Notes under the pieces: model-generated
Told to the model about the DNA's origin: nothing
Seen by the model: the letters and a program-made list of their open reading frames with translations, nothing else
The model's database searches: none
Part shown: piece by piece, positions 1-8,294 of the stretch
Numbering within the stretch: position 1 is the first letter of the stretch
How the letters are laid out: every line of letters begins with the position of its first letter
Assembly (NCBI GenBank): GCA_965116235.1
Contig: OZ220496.1
Location: 2,728,001-2,792,000 of the forward strand
Length of the DNA stretch: 64,000 nt
Source: MPNP01 sp965116235
GTDB lineage: Bacteria; Pseudomonadota; Alphaproteobacteria; Rhodobacterales; Rhodobacteraceae
Direction of reading: 5' to 3'
Program-made: the position numbers and the translations under genes

Positions 1-1589
1 GCATCGTAAGCCAGCGTTTCCAGAAGTTCCCTAGGCCCGTCATTCACGATCGCAATCCCGTCATCTCCTTCCGAAATCCTTATGTTCTGCACAGCCATCA
101 TCTCAACGCCATTGACGATCAACGGTGTCAACGCAATGTACACGCTATCCACCGAAAAGACCTTGCTACCGTCAGCGTTCAAAGCCGCTAAAGTCAGCTT
201 TTGAGGCTGTTCGGACAATTCAGCAAAGAAGATGGCTGTAAACTCGCCTTTCGAGGAGGTTGTCTCTTCGGTCTGAACCATGGCGTCAAGCAGGATCTGA
301 ACGGGAATTTCGGGCGAGGTTCGACCGGCCACCACGATGATTCCGCTCGGATCAACTGAAACGGCATCAAATTGAGGAATCTGGACGTTCTCGAATGAAG
401 TGCCCGCGGATTCGTCCGGAGGCAAAGTTGGCAGTGGGGCCATGGCTATCTGTTCGGCCTGGGCTGGCACTGGCGGCTGCCGTTCATCGTGCGGGTCCGG
501 AATCTCTCCAACTAAAGAGGACTTCTCCTCAGCAATGGGATGACCGGCATCAAGAACTGCCCTGCCCTCGTCGACCACCATGGGCTGATCGGCAGAGACT
601 TCTGGAGAAGCATCCATGCCGGCTTCAATATCTTCTTTCGGAAGTGGTGGCAGTCCGATAATTGTCGCTTCCGACTCCGGATTGGCAATATCGATTTCTC
701 CATCAGCCATGTCGTCGGGCAGTTCGGTCGTGAGGCTGGAAGAGGCCAGTTCATTTTCGACCCTTGTCGGTTGTTCCGTGATTACTTTCACTGATTCTGA
801 AGGCTTTTCTTTTTTGTCGCTTTCATCCATTGAGGACGAAGCCGTTGGGGCAGGCGCCGTTTCCTTCGCTGCGGGCTCAATTATGCTTTCGACACGATCC
901 TCATCCGCGGCGTTCACTGATTCTGAAGTCACCCCACTCTGATCCAACGGCTCAGATTGAACAACAACAATGATCTCTTTGGAGTCTGACGTCGGATCTT
1001 CAACAGCCGGTCCCCGAGGGGAAGGCAGCTCCTTTTTGGGCACTGCCGACACTTCCTCTGCTGAAGCCGGCGATTTCTCAACAATGGCTTCACCCGCATC
1101 TGCAGTCGGCTCGGAAGCAATTGCCTTTTCATCCGTTTCCACAGGCTGAACGGCAACAATCACCTCCGCGGAATCCGACACCAGTTCCGTGATCATTTCT
1201 TCTTGAGAGGAAGGCGCCTCCTCTTCTGGCATTGCCGACACTTCCGCTACTGAAGCAAGCGGCTTTTCAACACTGACCTCGCCTGTGTCGGCCGTCACCT
1301 CCTCAAAATCCTTGAGAGGTTCTGCAACCCTCTCTTCTACGGGCCCTCTTTCCTCGGCCTCAGCTTCGTCAGCATTTGCAATCTGTTCAGTGACAGCTAG
1401 ACTCTCGGCAATCTCCTCTTGAGTCGAGGAAATTTCAGCACCCTCCGGTATCGATACTTCCTCAACCGGTTCAACATCGACCGTATCATCGGCCGGATAC
1501 ACGAACGCCAGGACAACAGCAAGCAGAATTACGGCACCGACAGCAATTCCGAGTATGGGTCGACTGGTCAATCTTCTGGTTTCTGCCAT
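1..1589 (-). CDS. Membrane-anchored acidic protein, probable LysM-type envelope protein (partial, 3' end outside window)
   Basis: The frame is open from an ATG at 1589 to the window edge (529 codons), so the C terminus is missing. Residues 10-30 form one hydrophobic segment (signal anchor). Residues about 35-350 are a low-complexity, Glu/Ser/Pro/Ala-rich linker. It contains an imperfect direct repeat of about 63 residues (99-161 and 162-224; each opens with TAD.GE and carries EVSA.P). After about residue 400 the sequence turns into beta-rich, Ig-like text (VSVDPSGIIVVAGR). Known context: alphaproteobacteria often carry a LysM peptidoglycan-binding protein beside a LOG-family gene, so a C-terminal LysM is expected beyond the edge; that is inference. 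It is divergent from the LOG gene across 90 bp. The envelope role is plausible, not shown. Confidence 0.7.
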   Translation of the reverse strand, partial: MAETRRLTSRPILGIAVGAVILLAVVLAFVYPADDTVDVEPVEEVSIPEGAEISSTQEEIAESLAVTEQIANADEAEAEERGPVEERVAEPLKDFEEVTADTGEVSVEKPLASVAEVSAMPEEEAPSSQEEMITELVSDSAEVIVAVQPVETDEKAIASEPTADAGEAIVEKSPASAEEVSAVPKKELPSPRGPAVEDPTSDSKEIIVVVQSEPLDQSGVTSESVNAADEDRVESIIEPAAKETAPAPTASSSMDESDKKEKPSESVKVITEQPTRVENELASSSLTTELPDDMADGEIDIANPESEATIIGLPPLPKEDIEAGMDASPEVSADQPMVVDEGRAVLDAGHPIAEEKSSLVGEIPDPHDERQPPVPAQAEQIAMAPLPTLPPDESAGTSFENVQIPQFDAVSVDPSGIIVVAGRTSPEIPVQILLDAMVQTEETTSSKGEFTAIFFAELSEQPQKLTLAALNADGSKVFSVDSVYIALTPLIVNGVEMMAVQNIRISEGDDGIAIVNDGPRELLETLAYD

Positions 1590-1679
1590 CAAAATAAATG
1601 CTCAAAAATCGTGCGACAACCGGTAATCAACAAGCCCATATAATGTGAGCTTTTTCGTAATTTTCACAGGATTTAGTTA

Positions 1680-2267
1680 ATGACGCAAAACAATAATTCA
1701 AATCCCAATTATACGATCTGTGTTTTCTGTGGCTCAAATCCCGGCAACCGGACGCACTACCGATCGCTTGCCGAACGGTTTGGCCAAGCCATAGCCAGAG
1801 AAGGGTGGGGATTGATCTATGGCGCCGGGAAGTCGGGCCTGATGGGAACTCTGGCCCGTTCAGTCTTGAACTCTTCAGGGCATGCCATGGGCGTCATTCC
1901 AAGCAAATTTCCCGATGAGGTGCAACCCGGACTGACCTATACCATCAAGACGACGAATATTCAGGAACGCAAGAGCGTCATGTTCAATTGCTCTGACGCC
2001 GTGGTCGTTCTTCCAGGCGGCATCGGCACACTGGAAGAATTTTTTGAAGTTCTGACCTGGAAACAACTGGGCTGGCACAGCAAGCCGATGATCGTGCTGA
2101 ACGCCCACAACTATTGGGATTCGATGAACCAACTTGTGGAAACTGTCACTCGGAACGAATTTGCCGGTGCCGTATTGGGAGAACTATATCACTCAGAGAG
2201 CTCGGTTGAGGGCGTAATGGAACGGCTTCGGGCCGACTTTTCCAGACGAAACTGCTCAACTGAATAG
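1680..2267 (+). CDS. LOG family protein (cytokinin riboside 5'-monophosphate phosphoribohydrolase-like)
   Basis: The product is 195 aa, the usual size for the TIGR00730/LOG family. These enzymes release a base from a nucleoside 5'-monophosphate (cytokinin nucleotides in plants and some bacteria; the bacterial substrate is often unknown). The Rossmann-like fold starts with VFCGSNPG (15-22). The family signature PGGIGTLEE lies at 112-120, with R97 upstream in QERKS; the Glu and Arg are the catalytic pair in characterised members. The start is an ATG with AGGA about 9 nt upstream. It is divergent from the LysM-type gene, and its last 79 bp overlap the 3' end of the convergent rarD-like gene. The biological substrate cannot be told from sequence. 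Confidence 0.88.
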   Translation: MTQNNNSNPNYTICVFCGSNPGNRTHYRSLAERFGQAIAREGWGLIYGAGKSGLMGTLARSVLNSSGHAMGVIPSKFPDEVQPGLTYTIKTTNIQERKSVMFNCSDAVVVLPGGIGTLEEFFEVLTWKQLGWHSKPMIVLNAHNYWDSMNQLVETVTRNEFAGAVLGELYHSESSVEGVMERLRADFSRRNCSTE

Positions 2268-3130
2268 AGAATCAGGGCAATCCAGATCAGAACAAAGGTC
2301 ATTATTGCCGGGGTGGAAACGGCCTCCTTCATTACCAGGGTTGCAAACAAGAACTGAATTGACGGAGTGAGATATGAAATCAAGCCTACTTCTGTGTAGG
2401 GGATACGGCTGGTTGCGTAAGACATCAGAATCAGGGGGCCGGCGGTCAGTAATCCTGACAGGACAAACATGACTGTGTAACCCGCGTCTCGACCAAAAAA
2501 TCCCGCTGGACCCGTGGTTGAGACTGAAGGTTCAACGACATGAAGGTAACATAAAAACCCGAGAGCAAAAGGCATGACAAGCATCATATCTGCCGTGACC
2601 GAAACGATGGGATCGGCCTTGAGGTTTCTCTTGACAAGGCCATAGACACAAAACGATATGGCCAGACTCAATGGCACCCAAGGCAAGGAGCCGGTATCAA
2701 TTGTCAAGATTCCTACGCCAATCGAGGCCATTACGATTGAACCCCACTGCAGCTTGGTGAATCGTTCGTCCAGAAACACGAAACTGACAAAGGCCGCAAC
2801 CAGGGGAAAGATAAAGTACCCTAGACTGGCTTGAGTGGCCATCTCATTTTGAACAGCATAGATGAACAGCAGCCAGTTCACGGTGATCGTCGAGCATCCC
2901 AGAAGGGTGATGAGTGATGTTTTTCTGTCGGAAGCAATCAGAAAAATCAAATTCCTTGCCTTGCGTCGATAGAGCAAAATCAGGAAAAACAGGACGAATG
3001 ACCAGAATATGCGGTGGGCCACAACCTCAAGAAAACGCGCCTGATCCAGCAGCTTGAAGTAATAGCCCGCGAATCCCCATGTGACGCTGGCCGTCATCAT
3101 GGCCAGCGCGCCCTTGTTGCGTTCCAGCAC
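2189..3130 (-). CDS. rarD: RarD-like EamA family transporter
   Basis: A 313-aa integral membrane protein with about ten hydrophobic segments, the two-times-five helix EamA (DMT) layout. The N terminus KGALAMMTASVTWG followed by HRIFWS is typical of the RarD subgroup, named for a chloramphenicol-sensitivity protein; the transported substrate is not established. The start is a GTG at 3130 because no in-frame ATG precedes the first helix. It lies 41 bp downstream of sodB on the same strand, so cotranscription is likely. Its 3' end overlaps the LOG gene tail to tail. The symbol is by family resemblance only. Confidence 0.8.
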   Translation of the reverse strand: MLERNKGALAMMTASVTWGFAGYYFKLLDQARFLEVVAHRIFWSFVLFFLILLYRRKARNLIFLIASDRKTSLITLLGCSTITVNWLLFIYAVQNEMATQASLGYFIFPLVAAFVSFVFLDERFTKLQWGSIVMASIGVGILTIDTGSLPWVPLSLAISFCVYGLVKRNLKADPIVSVTADMMLVMPFALGFLCYLHVVEPSVSTTGPAGFFGRDAGYTVMFVLSGLLTAGPLILMSYATSRIPYTEVGLISYLTPSIQFLFATLVMKEAVSTPAIMTFVLIWIALILYSVEQFRLEKSARSRSITPSTELSE

Positions 3131-3171
3131 GATTGGGATGCTCGTTCAGCCTCGGATGGCTGAAGGTCTGC

Positions 3172-3780
3172 TTAGGCCGCCTGCAGTCGGCTGGCAACGT
3201 TCTCCCAGTTGACCAGATTGTCCAAAAAGTTGCCCAGATAGGCGGGTCGCCTGTTCCGAAAGTCAATGTAATATGAGTGTTCCCAGACATCGCAACCCAA
3301 CAGAGCCGTCTGGTTAAAGCACAGTGGGTTGACGCCGTTTTCCGTCTTGGTCACTTGAAGTGTGCCATCGGTACCTTTGACCAGCCAGACCCAGCCGGAA
3401 CCAAACTGTCCGACTCCGGCCGCAGTGAATTGGGCCTTGAATTCGTCCACTGAGCCGAAACTGCTCCGGATTGCCGCTTCCAGTTCAGAAGGCATGCCCG
3501 GCCGGCCGGGGCCCATCATTTGCCAGAATTGAACATGATTCCAGTGCTGCGACGCGTTGTTGAAAATTCCGTTCTGAGCGACGGCGCCCGGCTGATAGGT
3601 TCCGACAATGATGTCTTCGACATCTTTATTTTCCCACTCGGTTCCGGCTATCAGCTTGTTGCCATTGTCAACGTAGGCCTTGTGATGAAGGTCGTGGTGA
3701 TATTCCAGCGTCTCCTTTGACATGCCGTTGGCGGCCAAAGCGTCGTGCGAATATGGTAAATCAGGCAAGGTAAATGACAT
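3172..3780 (-). CDS. sodB: Superoxide dismutase, Fe-type
   Basis: The 202-aa product matches the Fe/Mn superoxide dismutase family, which converts superoxide to oxygen and hydrogen peroxide. Metal ligands are visible: H28 in EYHHDLHH, the His of WNHVQFW, and Asp and His of DVWEHSYY. The Gln in ASQHWNH, two residues before the Trp, is the position that holds the active-site Gln in Fe enzymes, so iron is favoured over manganese. The start is ATG 3780, not the ATG 15 nt upstream: the upstream codons themselves form the GGAGGAA ribosome binding site 8 nt before 3780. No signal peptide is seen, so it is cytoplasmic. The rarD-like gene follows. Confidence 0.93.
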   Translation of the reverse strand: MSFTLPDLPYSHDALAANGMSKETLEYHHDLHHKAYVDNGNKLIAGTEWENKDVEDIIVGTYQPGAVAQNGIFNNASQHWNHVQFWQMMGPGRPGMPSELEAAIRSSFGSVDEFKAQFTAAGVGQFGSGWVWLVKGTDGTLQVTKTENGVNPLCFNQTALLGCDVWEHSYYIDFRNRRPAYLGNFLDNLVNWENVASRLQAA

Positions 3781-4102
3781 CAGCTGTTCCTCCATGCTGG
3801 TTTGTTACTTGAGGCAAAGTTTGATCCGGTCGGTCCTGGGTCTGACGCTTTCTCCGAGTCCATGGCTCCATTCAAAACGCTCTCCTCGAAAGATGACCCG
3901 CCTTCGTACAGAAAATTCTCCAGGATATCACTCGCCACATCCTGATCCGATCGGTCATGCGGCGGCAGAAATGAAACCCAAAAGAGAGATAACTCCCAAA
4001 ACGTGAATTGCAAACTTTTTCGATGTTTAAAACGGTCAACGATCATGGCTAAATCTGCGCCTTGATATCGTCCACATCCCGACAAATGAAGCTCTGCTGG
4101 GT
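3781..4102. other. Intergenic gap with no supported gene
   Basis: This stretch separates the TauE/SafE gene from sodB, both on the minus strand. A 101-codon open frame (3780-4085, minus) exists but has no recognisable domain, membrane segment or ribosome binding site, and it ends inside the sodB leader; I treat it as chance. No convincing promoter or terminator was found for either neighbour. Confidence 0.5.
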
Positions 4103-4882
4103 TTACCCAATGTTCCAGAGGGGCAATCCCCTCACGGCCGATAGTGCAATCACCAAATAGGCAACAGTTCGATATACCCTTTCCCTCGCCGGATTGAACA
4201 AGATTGTACCGATCCAGAGGGCGGCAAGGTAGGGGGCAGTAATGAGCAGACCGATGACGACGGCCGTGCTGTCCATCAGACCCCGGATTCCAAATATGCT
4301 CAACAACAGCAAATCAGCCAGTATGAGGTAGATGAACAAATTCGCTCGAATGGTTATCGGCGGCAACGAACTGGCCAGATAGAGGAGGATGACAGGGGGG
4401 CCCGGCAAACCGGCCAAACCGCACAAGAAACCTCCCAAGCCCCCTGTTGCAACAATGATTCTGCCATTCAGTCGTCCGCTGTAGCGAAAATTGCCGATCA
4501 GCAGGGCCAGCAGTATCAAGGTAAGTATCGACACGACATAGCGGAAATGCTCTGGATTGAAATAACCCAGCAGCCATACCCCTACAGGGCAAGCGATCAA
4601 GGCACCCACGCCCAGCTTGACAAGATCAGGCTTGTAGGTGTCCTTGATCGTTTTAGGTATCAAGGTTACCGGACCGATCAGGTCCATGATGACAAGCGAC
4701 GTCAAAGCCCAAACCGGTGGGAGCTGAGAGGCCGCAAAGGGCAGATAAATCATGGCCGTCCCAAATCCGGAAAACCCTCTGACTATTCCGGCACAAAGGA
4801 CTCCAATCAGCAACCAGCTGAGTGAAACGAGAGAAACAGGCGAAATGGCTTCAGCCAGCAGTTCAACTGCGATGCCGGTCAT
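4103..4882 (-). CDS. Sulfite exporter TauE/SafE family permease
   Basis: A 259-aa polytopic membrane protein with about eight hydrophobic segments. The family (DUF81) moves anions such as sulfite, sulfoacetate or related organosulfur compounds; the substrate here is unknown. Family-like text includes GIVRGFSGFG in the first repeat and GFLCGLAGLPGPPVILL in the second, the paired Gly-rich motifs of the two inverted halves. The ATG at 4882 follows the secF stop with no gap (TAG then ATG), so it probably reads through from the yajC-secDF transcript. No sulfur-metabolism genes are nearby. Confidence 0.82.
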   Translation of the reverse strand: MTGIAVELLAEAISPVSLVSLSWLLIGVLCAGIVRGFSGFGTAMIYLPFAASQLPPVWALTSLVIMDLIGPVTLIPKTIKDTYKPDLVKLGVGALIACPVGVWLLGYFNPEHFRYVVSILTLILLALLIGNFRYSGRLNGRIIVATGGLGGFLCGLAGLPGPPVILLYLASSLPPITIRANLFIYLILADLLLLSIFGIRGLMDSTAVVIGLLITAPYLAALWIGTILFNPARERVYRTVAYLVIALSAVRGLPLWNIG

Positions 4883-5848
4883 CTAGTTTTTGGTGGAGAA
4901 ACGGGTGGTCTCGACATCTTCCGTCTTCGACCAGTCACGCTTGACCCCAAGTCGCAAGAGTACATAACTTGCGACAAAGATGGAGGAATATGTTCCGACC
5001 ACAACGCCCCATGTCATGCCAAAGACAAATCCGCGAATGACATCACCTCCGAAAATCATCAGAGTGATCAAGGCCAGAAGGGTTGTCACCGATGTCATGA
5101 CCGTACGAGACAACGTACCATTGATCGAGAGATTCAAAATCTCGATCAGCTGGGGTTTCTTAAATTTTTTGAGGTTTTCTCGGACCCGATCAAAAACGAC
5201 CACGGTATCGTTCAAAGAATAGCCCACGATGGTCAGGAGCGCGGCAATTATGGCCAGATCGAACTTGATTTGAAACACGCTGAACACCCCTAGGGTGAGA
5301 ACGACATCATGGACCAGAGCGGCAACCGCACCCAGAGAAAACTGCCACTCAAAACGAAACCAGATGTAAACTAGGACTATGGCAATTGCGGTCAATACCG
5401 CGATCACCGCCTTTTGAATCAACTCTCCGGAAACCTTGGGACCCACACTTTCGACAAGAGGAAACGTCATGTCGGGATCAACGCCACGCAACGCGTCCTT
5501 GACCAATTGCAACGTTTCTACGCTAACCGATTCATCACCCTGCTGCACCTTGATACGAACCAGGGTCACATTTTGATCGGCGGCAAACGTCGGATCAAAT
5601 ACCTCGGTGATTGAAATCTCACCCAGACCAAGCCCACTTGCTGCACTGCGATAGACTCCTACGTCGACGGCCATCTTGCTTTCGGTTCTGATGACGGTGC
5701 CACCCCGAAAATCAATGCCGAAATTCAAGCCGATGACGATCAGCACTAGCACTGATATGATCATGGCCGATATCGACCCCCAGAAGGTGTATCGACTATG
5801 TCGAAAGAAGTTCCAGTTTGTATTGTCCGGGACAAGCTTCAAGCGCAT
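4883..5848 (-). CDS. secF: Protein translocase subunit SecF
   Basis: The 321-aa product is the usual length for SecF. With SecD it forms an RND-type accessory of SecYEG that uses the proton gradient to pull preproteins across the inner membrane. TM1 lies at about 22-42, followed by the SecD/F signature GIDFRGGT and a periplasmic domain (about 55-130). Five further helices follow, with the TM4-type motif DTVVVFDRVREN. It is eight nt downstream of secD and directly abuts the permease gene. Confidence 0.95.
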   Translation of the reverse strand: MRLKLVPDNTNWNFFRHSRYTFWGSISAMIISVLVLIVIGLNFGIDFRGGTVIRTESKMAVDVGVYRSAASGLGLGEISITEVFDPTFAADQNVTLVRIKVQQGDESVSVETLQLVKDALRGVDPDMTFPLVESVGPKVSGELIQKAVIAVLTAIAIVLVYIWFRFEWQFSLGAVAALVHDVVLTLGVFSVFQIKFDLAIIAALLTIVGYSLNDTVVVFDRVRENLKKFKKPQLIEILNLSINGTLSRTVMTSVTTLLALITLMIFGGDVIRGFVFGMTWGVVVGTYSSIFVASYVLLRLGVKRDWSKTEDVETTRFSTKN

Positions 5849-5856
5849 GGGAGTTG

Positions 5857-7521
5857 TCAGATCCTCAGTTTCTTCGGTCGCTTGCGGTCCAGCCAGACGA
5901 CAATCAAAAGCCGGGTCAAAAATATCGCCGTAAAGACACTGGTGATGATCCCGATTCCAAGCGTGACGGAAAAGCCCCGAACAGGTCCCGAGCCCAGAGC
6001 AAACAGGATTACCGCCGCAATCAAGGTTGTCAGGTTGGCGTCAAGTATGGCCGAAAGAGCTTTTTCGTACCCCAGATCAATGGCTCTGGACGGTCCTCGC
6101 GCCGCCGCCAGTTCCTCCCGGATTCTTTCGAACACCAGCACGTTCGCATCCACGGCCATTCCGATCGTCAGGACAATTCCGGCAATACCCGGCAAGGTCA
6201 AGGTGGCTCCCAATATCGAAAGGATGCCGAATATGAGGAAGAGGTTGGCCAAGAGGGCGACATTGGCAAAAATCCCGAATAGTCCATAACTCAAGCTCAT
6301 AAACGCTATCACGCCAACAAGAGCTATGATGCAGGCGACTCGACCGGCTTCAATCGAGTCTTGGCCGAGATCCGGACCTACCGTCCGCTCTTCCAAAAAT
6401 TCCATCTCGGCCGGCAGGGCTCCAGCTCTCAGCAGAACCGCTAGCTGATTTGATTCCTCAATGCTGAATGACCCTGTAATTATTCCGGCTCCACCCGGTA
6501 TGTGACTTCGAATCACCGGCGCCGAAATGACCTCTTCATCCAGGACAATGGCAAAGAGATTGCCAATATTTTGAGCCGTGTAATCACCAAACTTGCGGGC
6601 GCCCGATGGATTGAAACGGAAACTGACGGCGGGGCGTCCATTCTCGTCAAAGTCGGGCTGGGCATCAGTCAGGTCATCACCGGACACTTCTGGAACTCGA
6701 TCCAGCACATAATACAGATTCGGGTTTTCCATGTCAGGATAGACGACATTCTGCCCCGGACGGTACGACGAACGGTCGGATGCGGTACGGACGACATGAT
6801 GGAACGTCAATTGGGCCGTGGTGCCAATCAGCGCCTTGAGCTCTTCAGCCGATCCGATACCCGGCACCTGAATGATGATCCTTTTTTCGCCTTGTCGCTG
6901 AATGATCGGCTCACGTGTTCCCACCTCGTCGACCCGTCGGCGAATGATCTCAAGCGATTGATCCATCGTTCGGGAATTGGTTGCCTGCTTCTCGTCCTCG
7001 GTAAGTTCGACGACGATCATTCCGTCCTGCCGCGAAACGGCTATGTCTTGGCCGCCGATTCCAGTCAGACTCACTGTTGGTGTAGCCAAATCCTCGATGA
7101 GAGCAACAGCCTGATTGGCATTTGCCGTTTTTTCAATGGTCAGATGCAGTTGATCCGGCGGGGATTCCTGACGGCGAACTCCTCCAAACAGGCTGCGATT
7201 CTGGCGCAATATGTCGCGGATTTCTGGCCACCACGCATCCATTCTGTCTTCATAGACATCTTCAACCTGAACCTCGGCCAGCAAGTGAGCGCCTCCACGC
7301 AAGTCCAGTCCCAAATTGACGAGACCTGACGGAAGCCATGAAGGCCATCCGTCCAGTTCGGACTGAAGTTCTGTCGCAGTGGCTTCACCATGATCGATCA
7401 ATACCAGGGCGTCGTTATGCTTCTCAACAGTCGAATAAAAAAAGTTTGGAAAAGCAAAATAGACCCCGATCAGGCACAGGGTAACAGTCGTAATTCGCAG
7501 CCATGAAGGTAAGGTGAGCAT
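5857..7521 (-). CDS. secD: Protein translocase subunit SecD
   Basis: A 554-aa protein partnering SecF. TM1 is near residues 8-26, the periplasmic P1 domain opens with LGLDLRGGAHLL, and a long periplasmic region runs to about 360. The C-terminal half holds five helices with GMAVDANVLVFERIREE, the TM4 motif whose Asp and Arg take part in proton coupling in studied homologues. The order yajC-secD-secF is the standard operon: 14 bp separate yajC from secD and 8 bp separate secD from secF. Confidence 0.96.
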   Translation of the reverse strand: MLTLPSWLRITTVTLCLIGVYFAFPNFFYSTVEKHNDALVLIDHGEATATELQSELDGWPSWLPSGLVNLGLDLRGGAHLLAEVQVEDVYEDRMDAWWPEIRDILRQNRSLFGGVRRQESPPDQLHLTIEKTANANQAVALIEDLATPTVSLTGIGGQDIAVSRQDGMIVVELTEDEKQATNSRTMDQSLEIIRRRVDEVGTREPIIQRQGEKRIIIQVPGIGSAEELKALIGTTAQLTFHHVVRTASDRSSYRPGQNVVYPDMENPNLYYVLDRVPEVSGDDLTDAQPDFDENGRPAVSFRFNPSGARKFGDYTAQNIGNLFAIVLDEEVISAPVIRSHIPGGAGIITGSFSIEESNQLAVLLRAGALPAEMEFLEERTVGPDLGQDSIEAGRVACIIALVGVIAFMSLSYGLFGIFANVALLANLFLIFGILSILGATLTLPGIAGIVLTIGMAVDANVLVFERIREELAAARGPSRAIDLGYEKALSAILDANLTTLIAAVILFALGSGPVRGFSVTLGIGIITSVFTAIFLTRLLIVVWLDRKRPKKLRI

Positions 7522-7535
7522 CAGGCCAAATAAGT

Positions 7536-7850
7536 TTACTCGTCCTTGCCCAGCACCTGAGATATCGTGCTTTTGACGACCTTGATGGAAACATTAGGTG
7601 CAATCTCGACTTCAAGCTGGTTCTCTTCGTCCTTCACCTTGACAATCCGACCTATGACTCCGCCTTGAGTTACAACGCTGTCTCCACGCTTGAGAGCATT
7701 CACCATTTCCTTGTGCTTTTTCACTTTCTTTTGCTGAGGGCGGATCAGCAGAAAGTACATGATGACAAAGATCAGTATCAGCGGGAGAAGGTTCTGCAAC
7801 CCTAGTCCGGCGCCACCCGATGTCTGAGCTAAGGCTGGGCTCACGAGCAT
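7536..7850 (-). CDS. yajC: Preprotein translocase subunit YajC
   Basis: A 104-aa single-span protein that associates with SecD-SecF. The N-terminal part ending ALAQ is Ala/Gln-rich. One hydrophobic helix (about 20-42) ends in the family hallmark FLLIRPQQKK, and the cytoplasmic domain carries GDSVVTQGGVIG. The ATG at 7850 has AAAGGATG close upstream. It is the first gene of the yajC-secD-secF-permease run and is divergent from serS. Confidence 0.95.
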   Translation of the reverse strand: MLVSPALAQTSGGAGLGLQNLLPLILIFVIMYFLLIRPQQKKVKKHKEMVNALKRGDSVVTQGGVIGRIVKVKDEENQLEVEIAPNVSIKVVKSTISQVLGKDE

Positions 7851-8294
7851 ATTTCATCCTTTCGACTTACATTCAATCAAACTACGCACCAGCCCCACGA
7901 GAAAGTAAGCAACCGACGAACCGGAGCCCGAAGAGGCGGATACGCCCGCTTCTTGACCCTTTTGTCGCAGAAGGACTCGATTGGGGAAAAATGCACCCCG
8001 TCCTTTCGGTCAAGCGCTTGGCTGAACTGGGAACCACCAAATAACTTTTCACAACCCGATTACAAGATATCGAAATGCACAGGGAATATTTCCGCTGACT
8101 TCTGACACCCGCTTCAGAGCTTATGGCCCCTTGAGTTTGGTACGCATCTCCCACATCCCTGCTCATGCGAAGTTCTAGCAGACATTCGACAATCTTGGGG
8201 AAATCGGTGTTTCGGGCAGTCAACCGACCTTTAATTTTTGACATTCTGCCATAAATGGACCCACTCAATGACACTTTGCCCGTTTGGTTTGGTG
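7851..8294. other. Divergent intergenic region yajC / serS
   Basis: About 440 bp between two divergent operons. It contains the hairpin listed separately. A 130-codon minus-strand frame (7882-8274) overlaps the serS leader and shows no domain, signal peptide or ribosome binding site; I do not call it. No tRNA or conserved small RNA was recognised. Promoters for both operons should lie here but none stands out. Confidence 0.5.
7931..7954 (-). promoter_or_regulatory. Leader hairpin upstream of yajC
   Basis: Arms 7931-7939 and 7946-7954 pair over nine positions with one G-U, around a 6-nt loop. On the minus strand it would lie about 80 nt before the yajC start, in the probable mRNA leader. No T-run follows on that strand, so it is not a standard terminator. 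A regulatory role is only a suggestion. Confidence 0.3.

Noticed and set aside
3780..4085. 101-codon minus-strand frame before sodB
   Set aside because: No domain or ribosome binding site; overlaps the sodB leader.
6502..7329. 275-codon plus-strand frame
   Set aside because: Antisense to secD, which has all expected motifs.
7882..8274. 130-codon minus-strand frame before yajC, considered as a secretion-monitoring leader peptide
   Set aside because: No N-terminal signal or membrane segment and no ribosome binding site. An RAPV string occurs in another frame of the same region, recalling arrest motifs of the RAP type, but that frame has only a GTG start and no export signal.
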